The notes beneath the pieces were generated by a model. That model made no database searches. It was not told the DNA's origin and saw only the letters and a program-made list of their open reading frames with translations. Source: Cacajao melanocephalus (lineage: Eukaryota; Chordata; Mammalia; Primates; Pitheciidae). From it: 64,000 nucleotides of DNA. The position numbers and the translations under genes were made by a program. The stretch's first letter is position 1; the number at the start of each line of letters is the position of its first letter. Where the stretch lies: contig CAUYLG010066129.1 of NCBI GenBank assembly GCA_963573385.1, positions 1 to 64,000 on the forward strand, in the 5' to 3' direction. Below, one piece after another: positions 1 to 11,067 of this stretch.

Positions 1-478
1 GACCTGGAACCAATGCAAATGCCCATCAATGATAGACTGGACAAAAAAAATGTGGCACATATACACCATGGAATACTATGTAGCCATAAAAAAGATGAGT
101 TTATGTCCTTTGTAGAGACATGGATGAATCTAGAAACCATCATTCTCAGCAAACTGACACAAGAGCAGAAAGCCAGACACTGCATGTTTTCACTCATAGG
201 CGGGTGATGAACAATGAGAACACTTGGGCACAGGAAAGGGAACAACACTCACAGGACTAGGTGGGGGGTTGGTGGGGAGGGAAGGGGAGGGACAGTGGGG
301 TGGGTGTGCTGGGAAGATAGGGAGGGATAACACCGGGAGAAATGCCTGACGTAGGCAACGGGTGGGGGCGTGGGGAGGATAGAGACAGCAAACCACCATG
401 GCATGTATGTACCTATGTAACAATCCTACAGGATGCAGGATGTGCACATGTACCCTAAAGGCCAAATATAATTTAAAA
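1..478 (+). mobile_element. L1 LINE 3' end (ORF2 tail and 3'UTR), primate-age
   Basis: The window opens inside an L1 running on the plus strand. Codons at 28-207 read the last ~60 residues of L1 ORF2 (MPINDRLDKK, then DEFMSFVETW, ending IFSLIGG-like at a TGA). The 3'UTR follows, with the usual G-rich tract (about 257-305) and the 'gtgcacatgtaccctaaa' end at 438-460, then a short A-rich tail. It resembles L1PA/L1PB-age 3' ends but is clearly diverged. The 5' part lies outside the window. Confidence 0.93.
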
Positions 479-484
479 AAGTGA

Positions 485-1080
485 AAGTGATCTTTTAGAA
501 ATGTATATCAGATTGTGTCACTTCCCTGTTTATAACATTCAAATGTCTTTGTAATACTTGTGGAATAAAATCAAATTTCCCTATACTAGGGTGTATAATG
601 TGCAAGCCTGGTCAAATCCTACTTAATCCTCTACTCAGCCCTCACCATTCTCCCCTGTGCTAACTCTGTTCCTGCCACACTGGGCTTCTTTCTGTTCCTT
701 GATTATATTAAGCTTTCATATGAAGGCCTTTGCACATGCTGTTCCCTCTGACATATCCTTAAGTAGCTGATTTCTCATATAAGTAGCTGATTTCTACTTA
801 CAAGTCAGTATTTAGTGTAAATGTTTGTCCCCAGAGAAGTCTTCCCTGACCACCAGTGTAAAGTGTCCTTTATCACACAACTGCTTTATTGTCATCATAG
901 CACCTATTACTGTCTGAGACTGTTTTTTATTTCTTTTGTTTGCTTGTTTGCTGCCAATCGTTCCTACTAGAATTAAGCTCTTTGAGAATAGAGATCCTAT
1001 TTGTCTTAATTATTACCGCATCTCTTGTGCCTACAATGGTGTCTTAAATATAGGAGGTATTCACTAATTATGTACTTTAT
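485..1080 (+). mobile_element. L2 LINE 3' end
   Basis: Diverged L2-type 3' sequence in sense orientation. Recognisable blocks are 'gcctttgcacatgctgttccctctg' near 725-750 (interrupted by a short local repeat of 'aagtagctgatttct' at 765-795), 'cttccctgaccacc' at 841-854, and 'agaattaagctctttgagaa' near 968-988. It ends where the L2 3' tail is expected. Ancient mammalian fragment with no intact ORF. Confidence 0.75.
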
Positions 1081-1224
1081 GTCTTAAATACATGAAAAGC
1101 AGAAAATGAACCCGTTCCCTGAGAGTCCTGAAACTCCTGAAAGTCCACTTGATGTAGAAGTTACTTGAAAGTTCACTTGATATAGAAATAGTATTCACTT
1201 ATTTGCAACCTGCTATTGTTCAGG

Positions 1225-1800
1225 AAACTTATCAATGATACTTGTTAAAGCACAGTAAGGAAGACTTTATTCAGGACCACTGCGATAGAAATAGGGACCA
1301 CTGGAATGGGGTCTTGCAGTAGAAAAGACAGATTGGGCTCAACTCCAAATACAGGATGGGGAAAGTGAGAATTTATAGCCAAGGAGCAGTGTAGGGGTCA
1401 GTGGATGGAAAATTACGAAGAGAAAGCTTCAAGGGTAAGGGAGATTCTGGCTAAACGGACTTAATAGTATTCTTGCTGAAGACATGCCAGGGTAATTGGG
1501 CATCACCTGAGGGACAGCAGAGGATGAGGACCTGATCAGATATCAGGGACATAACACACTAGGGATGGAGGAGGGGGTTCTTGCTAAACCACTAAACCGA
1601 CTAAGCAAGGTTCTTGCTAAAACTGGATTTTTCAAGAAAGTACACAGATACTAGGGAGCAGGTTCAGAAGCCTGACTAAAGTTTGGCCAAGCAAAGAATC
1701 TTTGTCACCAAGGAGAAAATAATTCTCTATATCTAATTTTTGTACTCCCTTGAATCCTTTTGCTCCTGAGCCCCAGTGGCAAACCACTAATGACACTCCT
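1225..1800 (-). repeat. Possible LTR, family not identified
   Basis: This stretch has the look of an antisense LTR: 'gactttattca' near 1263-1273 would be a polyadenylation signal on the minus strand, followed by purine-rich text similar to several ERVL LTRs. I cannot place it in a family or find clear target duplications. It could also be ordinary unique sequence. Confidence 0.3.
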
Positions 1801-1957
1801 TAATAGATTATCCAAAATTAAGTATTTTAAGGCACAGTATAAGGCCGATCTACTAATTTTTCATCCATTTCAGGTGTTGGCATATCATAATTAAATATCA
1901 GAGCTGAAAAATATATTAGGTATACAATTGAAATGTAAAATCACAACCACAAAAAAT

Positions 1958-2140
1958 AATGGCTAACACTTGCTGAGTACATTTTAAGTTTCAGTCACTG
2001 CTCTGAGTGCTTTATCTGTATCACTATATTTAATTCTCATAACAACGTCACAAGTTAGGTTCTAACATTATGCTCATTTACAAATGAGAAAACCAATTAA
2101 GTAATTTGTCCCCAGCCACATAGATAGTGAGAATTGAAAC
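1958..2140 (-). mobile_element. MIR SINE
   Basis: Antisense MIR: 'ttgctgagtacatttt...ctctgagtgctttatctgtat', then 'ttaattctcataacaacgtcac', 'tgctcatttacaaatgagaaa' and 'cagccacatagatagtgag' follow in the order of the reverse MIR consensus. Strongly diverged, as expected for its age. Confidence 0.85.
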
Positions 2141-2550
2141 ATGGTTGGCTGACATATGCATAGCACTCAATCTGCAAACTCACCGTTCATCGACAGCACA
2201 CATCAATATTCAATCTAGGCACTCATTTTCTATGCCAGAATGAGGCCTCCCAACTTTTAACAGCACAGCGCTTTAAGCATGGCTCGCCAACAGACTGGCA
2301 TTGGGACCCAGAGAAAACCTTAGCCATTCTGATATTAGAGATGATCTATGACAATATTCTCAATGTACATATAAAAAAAATAAATGTCCAACCAAGATAA
2401 GTAATTTCTCTGCAGTCATGTAGTAGCAGGACAGGAGCCTAATGAGATGCTCTATCATTTAGCAATCACCACAAATAGCTATCAGGCTATTGCAAACAGC
2501 AGAGGGCAGGTGTTCAAGTGTTTTAATTTCCTGGTCATAAACAATCTCAC

Positions 2551-2956
2551 TGATATTGTTTGGATATTGTCCTCATCCAAACCTCATATTGAATTGTAAT
2601 CCCCAGTGCTGGAGGTAGGGCCTGGTGGGAGGTGTTTGGATTATGGAGACAGATCCGTCATCACTTGGTGCTGCCTTTGTGATAGTGAGTTCCCTTGAGA
2701 TCTGGTCATTTAAAAGTGTGTGGCACGTCTCCCCACCACCAACCCTCACTCCTGCTTTTACCATGTGATGTACCTGTCCCCCTTTTGCCTTCCTCCTTGA
2801 TTGTAAGCTTCCTGGGGCCTCCTCAGAAGCCTGGCAGATGTGAGCACCATGATTTCTATAAAGCCTGCAGAACCATGAGCCAATTAAACCTCTTTTCTTT
2901 ATAAATTACCAAGTCTCAGGTATTTCTTTATAGCAATGCAAGAACAACTTAATACA
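2551..2956 (+). mobile_element. MST-type MaLR solo LTR
   Basis: A 406-bp solo LTR that starts TGATATTG and ends AATACA. It contains the MaLR landmarks: 'ggaggtagggcctggtggga' (2610-2630), 'catgtgatgtacctg' (2761-2775) and 'caattaaacctcttttcttt' near 2880-2900, where AATTAAA-type polyadenylation text sits. It is flanked by a perfect 5-bp target duplication CTCAC (2546-2550 and 2957-2961), which proves an LTR-LTR recombinant solo element. MSTA/MSTB-like from memory. Confidence 0.93.
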
Positions 2957-2961
2957 CTCAC

Positions 2962-4361
2962 CTAAGGTGAAATGATCACTATGGCGTAGCTGGTAGGGTG
3001 CATCCTTACACTAAGGATGCCTAGCATCTTCCTAGCCTCTGTTTCTAAATAGAGCCTACCTCAGACACCTCAGTTTCAAATGACTTGGTCTTGTTTTGAT
3101 TAGTGTAGAAGAAAATAGCACCACTGAGTAAAGTATACAAATGTTTACTGAACACTATATACCTAGCGCCTTACTAGGTGGTAGATGAAAGCGGGCGAGA
3201 TGAAAATTGGTCCCTAGTCTCCTGCAAGGCAAAACAGAATGGTTTTCTCCTGCCAAGCAGAGAAGATAAATGCAGTGAACAGGAAGTGGAGATATTATCC
3301 TTCCAGGAACAGGTAATGGCCTTCAGACTCATAGGCAGCTGTGCATAAGCTTTCCAGATGAATTGTTTAAAAACTACTTAGAGTGTATCTTCTTTCCCTC
3401 ATTTGTTCCTTTATTTGCAATTCCCCTGTTACCTTTTGGAAATCATTAAGAGAAAAGAGCAAATCAAAATGGGCAGGCTCTGTCTGAGCTCATACCGAGT
3501 CAGCAAGATGAGCATAAATGCATTTGAGGTGGAGCACGAGCAGGGCTGAGGGCACTGCTTGCTTTCTTCCCCTCACATCATCGAGTGCAGCCCACTCTTG
3601 CCTGCCAAAGCCCTAGGATGTGACCCCTGATAGATTCTAGGAATCCGCTTTGCAACATTTGCTGATTCTACACTGGCAAAAGAGAATTGAATATCTGCTA
3701 AATCTCTAGAGAACTGCTAAGTCTCTTCTGCTTACCTGGTGCTTTATCTTCAAAAGTAACTGTAGGGGAAAATCTTAGCCTAATTTACTGAAACCATAAC
3801 AAATATTTATTGAATAAATGCATAGGTCAGTTGTGCCTCCCTAGGTATCACTATTAAACCAAGAAGCCAATATAGTGTGTCTATGTAGAAAGCTCTAAAT
3901 TCTGAAAAGCTTTCTTGCAAACAATCCCTTTTGTAGCAAGTAGCCACATAGCCTTAGAGGACCAGCTTAATGTAAGTTCCCACTACAGTGATTTCCTTAT
4001 TCCCTTATAAAAGAAGGGAGTAAAATGAAGCCTGAAAAAAATTTACAAATATCTAACTCCAATGAAAGCAACAGAAAGCCCAGACTGCCTCATCTTTTTA
4101 AAAAACTGAGTAGACTTGTTATCCATATTTATAGCAACTTGCCAAGTTTGACAGAATAGCTTTTTGCCTTATCTCTGCCAAGGCATCTAACCCATAGCAG
4201 CATGAGTCACAGGCAGGCAGGAGAACAAAGCTGATTATCAATCCTTTGTAATTTGGAAAAACAAAATTCCAAGTCCAGAGTGCTTATGGTTCTTAAACTG
4301 GGAGCCTTCTGTTGGTTGCCATGACTACTCAGTGTCTTCTTGAGCCTGAGAGGTTCTCCTC
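2962..4361. other. Old, mostly unassigned sequence
   Basis: No coding signal or RNA gene seen. A weak antisense L2 3' signature ('tttactgaacactatatacc' and following text) lies at about 3130-3260, and a short 'aaatatttattgaataaatg' tail at 3798-3818 may be another L2/MIR scrap. The rest shows no repeat I recognise. Confidence 0.5.
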
Positions 4362-4500
4362 ATTCATTCAACCAGCATTTCCTGAACACCTACTATGCAC
4401 CAGGCACTGCATTAGATGACAAGGATACAGAAGTGAATAAGGTATGGCATTTGCCCTTGAGGAGCTCTAAGTCTGGTAAAGAAGAGGATCTCAAAACAAG
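4362..4500 (-). mobile_element. L2 LINE 3' end
   Basis: Classic antisense L2 3' terminus: 'cattcattcaaccagcattt', 'acacctactatgcaccaggc', then 'ggatacagaagtgaataagg' and 'cccttgaggagctctaagtc'. Matches the reverse complement of the L2a-type 3' end well. Confidence 0.88.
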
Positions 4501-4724
4501 TAACTACAATGCATTATGAAAAGTATAGTGATAGATATATGCTCTTTTAATACAAGATGCTTTGGGAATGTAGATTAAAAAGCTGCTAACTCTGCAGGCT
4601 GAGCATGTCTGTTTCTGCATATGGTGAAAGGATTTGGAATTTTTTATAACAAAAACTTCTGTATCAAAATTATTAATATAATTAATAGCAATGAAGGGTT
4701 ATCAGAAGTTATTATTTTTTTATT

Positions 4725-4800
4725 TGTATTTGTATCCAAGCACTGTGCTAATAGTTGAATTTTCATATTTTGCCAATGAGGAAATGGAGGCTCCAAATTT
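4725..4800 (-). mobile_element. MIR fragment
   Basis: Short antisense MIR core: 'caagcactgtgctaatagtt', then 'ttttgccaatgaggaaatgg', then 'aggctcc'. Only about 75 bp are recognisable. Confidence 0.5.
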
Positions 4801-5624
4801 AATAAACCCTTAATATAAATTGTCTTTACTTTGAGTTTCTACAGGGGAACTCAAACCATTCAACTTTGAAGACATAAAAAGGAATTCATTTCTGCCATTA
4901 TCATAGTAAAGGAAACCTGAGAGAAAGAGGAGAAGAACAGAGTACGGGAGTTTACAGTTGCCAATCCAGAGGGCATAAAGAGTCTGAGGATGGGATCAAA
5001 GATTTCCATCAGCTCTAACTGCAGCCATCCTGTGTCTATTGCACAATTTCTGGTACTTACATCTATTCCAACTACTTCTCCCAGCACCAGTCTCAAGAGA
5101 AGAAGAGAAGGCAGAAGCGGAAGAAACAGCGGGGGAAGTGCCCAGATTCTACCACCTGGAATTATCTGGCTTATCAAAGAGTCATGAGACAGCATCCCTG
5201 TTCCTCTTTCCAGTGAAATCAGTCATGTCATTGGTGGTCAATTACAGCACCAGTTCTATGGTTCTTGGACCATCAACTCAGGAGTCATAGTTGCTAAATA
5301 AGCAAAGATATCTTAGTTGGCAACACATTGCCTAAGACACAATATGTCAGTCAGCTTAAGGAACTGCTAGAAAAGCAAAACTGAGATTTCCTGTTATATC
5401 ATCCTCTCCAGACTTGTATTCTTTTGGAGGCATCTTCTACTATCACCTAGGTATTTTGCCCTTTTAATATTATAATATCTTTTCCATAAGGATATACATT
5501 ATATAATCTAAATCTTCAGTCATATGTTAAATAAGTAACTTTTAAAATCCCATCAATCCCATCTGCTATACAGATAGCATCAAACCAGGTGTTTCTAGAA
5601 GCAGTATTCAAGTGAGTCATGGAT
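4801..5624. other. No recognisable feature
   Basis: Open frames up to 111 codons occur on both strands at 4860-5290, but overlap each other antiparallel, begin without context and match nothing I know. I treat them as chance. No repeat recognised. Confidence 0.5.
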
Positions 5625-5735
5625 TCGGAACAGGCCTGGTAGTCAGAAGCCTGTTTTGCCATTATCCAGCTCCGTGATCCTGGCAGTTGTCTTAACTCCT
5701 CTACTCCTTAATATTCTCAACTGAGAATATTGTCA
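5625..5735 (+). mobile_element. Probable MIR fragment
   Basis: Weak sense MIR order: 'tggtagtcagaagcctg', 'ccagctccgtgatcctggca', 'cttaactcctctactcc'. The 3' part runs into two short palindromes (5710-5763) not expected from the consensus. Confidence 0.45.
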
Positions 5736-5763
5736 CATAGGTAACGTTACATCACCTATGTGA
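5710..5763. repeat. Two adjacent short palindromes
   Basis: Arms 5710-5719 and 5722-5731 (aatattctca/tgagaatatt) are perfect 10-bp complements with a 2-nt loop. Arms 5733-5742 and 5754-5763 (tcacataggt/acctatgtga) are also perfect 10-bp complements with an 11-nt loop. A further direct copy 'cacataggtaatgt' follows at 5774-5787. Confidence 0.85.
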
Positions 5764-5787
5764 TATAGATATGCACATAGGTAATGT

Positions 5788-6589
5788 AAAATAATTCCCT
5801 AAGTCTTAGTCCTAGATATTTAGGGGTAAGTTTCAAGATTCTTTATTTTTTTAAGGTCCCACAAGAGGTGGGATGTGCAGGAAGCTGGAAAAACCATGAC
5901 ATTCCTTCTAGCTCTGTCAAACAATGCTTGATGAGTAGAGAGCCATAAAAAAGCACTTGGAAAAAAATTCACATTTTTAAAAGATTTAAGCAAAACTATC
6001 TTCATTTAATGACAAATGGGTAATTCTCTGATAAGTTGCAGGCACAACAGCTAGATGTTTTTTCACTTTAAATTCATTTTAAATGAGGTATTAATAGCTA
6101 AAATATTACCATTTTCAGCCACCACCAAAACAAAAGGCAAATCCAGCAATTGAGAGCAAGGCAATTAAGTTTGGGCTTATGATGAAGATGGAGTTTTATA
6201 TAGTCAAAGGTGTTCCCAACCAATGAAGCAGGTGCCTTGATCAGCAAGCATAGTTTAAAAAGAAAATTAGATTCTTTGAAAATAATTTGGAAAGGAATTT
6301 GGAAACCATATCCAAACAATGCTCTGGGGCTGACATTTCAAAATGTATTTGCTCTTTATTCTAATCCCTTTGGTACTGTTATCAAAGTGAAGGCATGACA
6401 TATGGAACCAAAAATATTCAGCGAGATGAAGGAGTAGTCAGATGCACACAGTTGGAAGAGTCCCAGAGATTACAATCTGGCTCACCTTCTACATCCAATC
6501 TCAGCTCCCTAAAGGCTCATAAGAGCTGTCATTTTTGGAGAGTCTGTGGTAGAACTGCACTGGATAGCTTTCTGCAATCCTCAAGGGAA
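5788..6589. other. No recognisable feature
   Basis: AT-rich sequence with several short antiparallel open frames (60-73 codons) that look like chance. No repeat family recognised. Confidence 0.5.
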
Positions 6590-6697
6590 CCATAAGGAGA
6601 CCAATGCCCAGAAAGATTAACTATTTTACACAAGGCCTCCGAGTTGATAAGAGATGAAACCCAGATTCAAACCCAGTTATGTCACTTCCTGCTGCTT
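6590..6697 (-). mobile_element. MIR SINE
   Basis: Antisense MIR: 'gaaagattaactattttaca', 'caaggcctccgagttgataag' and 'agattcaaacccag' match the reverse MIR 5' half ('gaacccag' end). Confidence 0.75.
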
Positions 6698-6816
6698 CCG
6701 AAATTGATGGCCTTCTGACCATTCTTCTAACACACTTTCCGCCCTGTTGATGTGCATGTACACAGGCAATGTTAGCACATTTAGTATTTTCTCGTGTGTT
6801 TCAGGAGTAGACACAT

Positions 6817-7191
6817 TGTATTAGTCCATTCTCACCATGCTATGAAGAAATACCCAGGAATGGGTAATTTATAAAGAAAAGAGATTTAATTGACTCATAG
6901 TTCTGCATGCCTAAGAAATCTTGAGGAAACGTACAATCATGGCAGAAGGCGAAGGGAAATAAAGGCATCTTGTTCACAAGGTGACAGAAAGAAGTGCCGA
7001 GCAAAGAGGGGAGAAGGCCCTTATAACAGGGTCAGATCCCATGAGAACTCACTCACCATCATGAGAATAGCATGGGGTAACTGCCCCCATCATTCAATTA
7101 TCTACCATTGGGTCCTTCCCATGACACGTAGGGATTATGGGAAGTAGGAACTACAAGATGAGATTTACATGGAACACAGCCAAACCATGTA
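6817..7191 (-). repeat. THE1-type 3' LTR of the provirus
   Basis: Antisense LTR from 'tgtattagtccattctcacc' to 'acagccaaaccatgta'. About 375 bp, close to the 380 bp of its partner, and clearly diverged from it by substitutions and small indels. Confidence 0.93.
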
Positions 7192-8736
7192 TTCCTCCCT
7201 GGTCCCTCCCAAATCTTATGTCCTCATGTTTAAATACACAATCATGCCTTTCCAGCCATCCCCCAATGTCTTAATTTGTTCTACTATTAACCCAAAAGTC
7301 CAAGTCCAAAGTCTTATCTTTGTATTTTACAGGCTCTGAGGAGGAAGGCAAGTCCCTTCCTCCTCAGAGCCTGTAAAATCCAAAGCAACTTCGTTACTTT
7401 CAAAGTACAATGAGGTTACAGGCATTGGGTAAATATACCAGTTCCAAATGGGAGAAATTGGCCAAAATAAAGGGGCTGCAGACCCCATGCAAGTTTAAGT
7501 CTGAAATTCAGTGGGGCAGCCAAATCTTAAAACTCCAAAACTCCATGTCTCACATCCAGGTCATGCTGATGCAAGAGATGGGTTCCCACAGCTTTGGGCA
7601 GCTCCACCCTTGCAGCTTAGCTGGATATAGTCCCCTCCTGACTGCTTTCTTGGGCTGGCATAGTGTATCTGCTGCTTTTCCAGGCACATGGTGCAAGCTG
7701 TAGGTGGATCTACCATTCTGGGGTCTGGAGGACGGTGGCCCTCTTCTCTCAGATCCACTAGGCACTGCCCCAGTGGGGACCTCTCGCCCCACATTTCCCT
7801 TCCGCACCACCCTGCTAGGGTTCTCCATGAGGACCCCACCCCTGCAGCAAACTTCTGCCTGAAGATCCAGGTGTTTCCATATGACCTCTGAAATCTAAGC
7901 GGAGGAGGTTCCCAAACCTCAATTCTTTACTTCTGTCATTCTCAGGCTCAACACCATGTTCCAAGGCTTGGGGCTTGCACCCTGTGAAGCCACAGCCCGT
8001 GCTGTACCTTGGCCTCTTTCAGCCATGGCAGGAGTGGCTGGGACACCAGGCACCAAGTCCCTAGGTTGCACAGAGCAGTGGGGCTCTGGGCCCAGCCCAC
8101 AAATCATTTCTCCCTCCTGGGCATCCTGGCTTGTGATTAGAGAGTTTGCCACTAAGGTCTCTGACATGTCCTGATGACATTTTCCCTACTGTCTTGGCAA
8201 TTAACATTCGATTCCTCATTATTCCTCGTTACTTATGCAAATTTCTGCAGCCAGCTTGAATTTCTCCGCAGATAATGGGATTTTTGTTTCTATCATATGT
8301 TCAGGCTGCAAATGTTCCAAACTTTTATGTTCTGCCACCTCTTGAACTTTCTGCTGCTTAGAAATTTCTTCCGACAGATAACCTAAATCACCTCTCTCAA
8401 GTTCAAAGTTCCACAGATCTCTAATGCAGCGGCAAAACGTCACCAGTCTCTTTGCTAAAGCATAGCAAGAGTGACCTTTGCTCTAGTTTCCTATGAGTTC
8501 TTCACCTCCATCTGAGACCACCTCAGCCTGGGCTTCATTGTCCATATCACTATCAGCGTTTTGGTCCAAGCCATTCAACAAGTCTCTAGGAAGTTCCAAA
8601 CTTTCCCACATCTCTCTGTCTTCTTTTGAGCCCTTCAAACTGTTCCAACCTTGGCCTGTTACCCAGTTTCAAAGTCACTTCCACATTTTTTGGGTATTTT
8701 TATAATAGCACCCCACTCTCTGTGGTACCAATTTAC
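7192..8736 (-). pseudogene. THE1-type internal region, decayed gag-like remnant
   Basis: Non-coding or broken internal MaLR sequence. On the minus strand the part next to the 5' LTR (about 8443 down to 8219) still reads 74 codons containing RDLWNFELERGDLGYL and EISKQQKVQEV, typical of the THE1 internal region. Elsewhere only short unrelated frames remain. No protease, reverse transcriptase or env is expected in this family and none is seen. The text 'tggtaccaatttac' at 8723-8736 is the usual junction next to the 5' LTR. Confidence 0.88.
7324..7379. repeat. Perfect 25-bp inverted repeat (hairpin)
   Basis: Arm 7324-7348 and arm 7355-7379 are exact reverse complements, separated by the 6-nt loop CAAGTC. 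Sequence of the right arm (ccttcctcctcagagcctg and onward) fits the THE1 internal consensus I remember; the left arm replaces a shorter unrelated consensus stretch. Confidence 0.97.
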
Positions 8737-9116
8737 TGTATTAGTCTGTTTTCACACTGCTGTGAAAAAAATACCTAAGACTGGGTAATTTATAAAGAAA
8801 AGAGATATAACTGACTCACAGTTCCACATGGCTGGGAGGGCCTCAGGAAACTTACAACCATGGCAGTAGGGAGAGGTTAAAAAAAAAATGGCACCACTTC
8901 ACAGGTGGCAGGAAGGAAAAATGCCAAGCAAGGGGGAGAAGCCCCTTATAAAACCATCAGATCTCATGAGGACACACTCACTGTCACAAGGACAGCATGG
9001 GGTAACCTTCTCCGTAATTCATTTACCTCCCACAGAATCCCTCCCAGGACACATGGGGATTATGGGAACTACAATTCAAGATGAGATTTGGGTGGGGACA
9101 CAACCAAACCATATCA
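8737..9116 (-). repeat. THE1-type 5' LTR of the provirus
   Basis: 380-bp antisense LTR from 'tgtattagtctgttttcaca' to 'aaaccatatca'. Shares the 'tgggtaatttataaagaaaa' block with the other LTR. Confidence 0.93.
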
Positions 9117-9121
9117 CAGAT

Positions 9122-10269
9122 GGAATTACTATGAAACAGTTTGACACCAATAAAGGACTGTTATTAAGGGACATTTTTCCTCTTATCATATTATCCTTGT
9201 TTTTATTATTGCTGTGGTTGCTTGTTTTCTCTGATAACTAATAGAGCTCCCATTGTATCTGATTGCTTGTTCCTTATGAGATACTCACCAATGCTGGAAA
9301 ATAAGAATGTAATCATTTGTTATAACTGTATCTTCTCTGCATAATTTCAGTGTGTTTATAATATATTGTTCTTACATAGTTGACCAATCAAACATATCTG
9401 CAATAAGCTATTTCTGTATGACATGATCTTTGTATCCTGAAACCACAAGTAACTTTCAATGACTGATTTTACATCTCGATGTAAGCCTATCATATAGTGA
9501 TGGATGGCATAGGCTGGGAAATATAATGACTTAAAACAGAAAAATGTTTTGAGAAGATAGACCAAACAGATGACTTCTGTCTTTATGTCAGCAGCTTTTT
9601 TTCTAGGAGGGAAAACAGACCACGTAGAATGGATTATTGATTCCACACAATATGAATCAAAAGCAGAAAAATGCAGTGATTTAACATGGTATCAACCAAT
9701 CAAGCATGAATATAGAATCAACCACTGAAACTTGGGCCTCACTGCCAGAGCATCTGAGCTGACTATATATTTCCTTACCCCAGCAGATGGATCCTGGCCC
9801 TGCTGGAGCCATCCCCACAGTGTCCTCTGCTGCATTTCACTTCTCCCCTCCTCACCTCATTCATCCCATTCTTGAGAGAGAGCAGCTTATGTGGTTAACA
9901 TTAGAACCAGAGGGTCCTACACAGCAGCATCTGAAGCTGGTTGTAGGTATATCAAAGGTGTGTGTTTTCTTAGCCCAGGGAATGCAATCTCTTGAGGGAT
10001 GATGCCTGCTGCCTTCCATGAGGACCTCACTCAGGGTTCCTGGAACCCCTTCTGAGAGCAGGAGGGGAAGGCAGAAGCTCCCAAGGGGACTGAGCTTTAC
10101 CTGCCTCAGAAACCTAAGCCTTTCCCAGAAAGTGCAGCTCTGCCACCACCTGTGACTCCTGAAGTCACCAGTGGAAGCAGGAGTGGACTTTCTTTTTCAG
10201 GGCAAAGCTGTGAGAAATGCAGCCTAAAGAAGCATATACCCTGCCAGTCTCTGATGCCAGCTCCTTTTG
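9122..10269. other. Unassigned, apparently single-copy
   Basis: No repeat, RNA gene or convincing exon seen. A minus-strand frame of 96 codons at 9356-9646 has no recognisable motif and is probably chance. Confidence 0.5.
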
Positions 10270-10640
10270 TTTCCATGAAGCTACTTAATGAGATTCTTCA
10301 TGCATAAAATTAATTTTTGCCCTCTTCTATTAGCTTTTGCCACTAAAGGATTTACGCACAATTCTGTCAGATTTTATTTATATGTGCAATAAAGGGGACC
10401 CAGATCATAATGAAGGCTTTTATGGGCAATGATGGGAGATACAAAGGGAAGCTGAGAGCGGGCAGCCATCCAGGCTCCCTTTAGATGCCAAGATGCATTA
10501 TGCAGGAGATATCCCTTGCAGAAATGCACTAGGTCCTCCCTAATCAGAGCCATACCTCAAGTCAGATCCTAATTTGTTGCTGGGGGGAGAGGGGGAGGAA
10601 CAGGGCTATTAATAAACAGTGCAAATAATTAGGCTTTATG
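10270..10640. promoter_or_regulatory. Candidate conserved non-coding block
   Basis: Non-repetitive text with dense AT-rich motifs of the kind bound by homeodomain and HMG factors: 'taattttt', 'ttatttatatg', 'cttttatgggcaatga', 'gatacaaaggg', 'aataattagg'. No ORF crosses it. This is a pattern judgement only; conservation cannot be seen from one sequence. Confidence 0.25.
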
Positions 10641-10811
10641 GGAATTTCGTTGTTTTCTTACATACTAGATTTGCTCTCACTCTCTTCTCAAACGTGTCCT
10701 GCTCGACTGCCCCACAGCCAGTGGCTTACTGCATTGATTGCCCACTGGGAAGCTTTCTGGAGCTGGAATGGGAACAGGGCTGGATAACATGCTTGTTTGT
10801 AATAACGGCTC

Positions 10812-10968
10812 TTGTTCACTGAGCATTCCCTAAGGACAGGCTCTGAGCCAGGCACTGTGCTGACATGATTTCACAGACTCATCAAAACAGCTGGTAGGGC
10901 AGCTATTGTCAGTCCCACTTTAAAGATAAGGAAACTAAGGATCAGAGAGGTTTCATAACTGCTTCTCC
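10812..10968 (-). mobile_element. MIR SINE
   Basis: Antisense MIR: 'tgagccaggcactgtgctga', 'cccactttaaagataaggaaa', 'aaggatcagagaggttt'. Good match in order to the reverse consensus. Confidence 0.85.
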
Positions 10969-11067
10969 CAGTCCTTGCAGAATTAAGCACCCCACTTCTT
11001 TACATAAAGGGATATCTGTTCCCTTCTCCCTACAAAATTCTAAGTCATCAGCCAATCTCTAGGCTAG

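Larger units (their letters stand above)
6817..9116 (-). mobile_element. Full-length THE1-type MaLR provirus
   Basis: A complete minus-strand MaLR element of 2.3 kb: 3' LTR (6817-7191), internal region (7192-8736), 5' LTR (8737-9116). Each LTR starts (plus view) with 'tgtattagtc' and ends with an 'aaaccat' block. Flanking pentamers CACAT (6812-6816) and CAGAT (9117-9121) form a target duplication with one change. The internal region has the usual THE1-int length and, in its first third, text typical of this group. MaLR elements are non-autonomous and depended on ERVL enzymes. The element carries a local hairpin rearrangement at 7324-7379. Confidence 0.95.

Noticed and set aside
4860..5290. 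Overlapping open frames of 65-111 codons on both strands
   Set aside because: No motif, no codon bias I can judge, mutual overlap on opposite strands, no splice context. Treated as chance.
7550..8174. Several frames of 67-97 codons on both strands
   Set aside because: All lie inside the THE1 internal region and are explained by that repeat.
9356..9646. 96-codon minus-strand frame
   Set aside because: No recognisable motif or neighbour; single-copy AT-rich sequence can give this length by chance.
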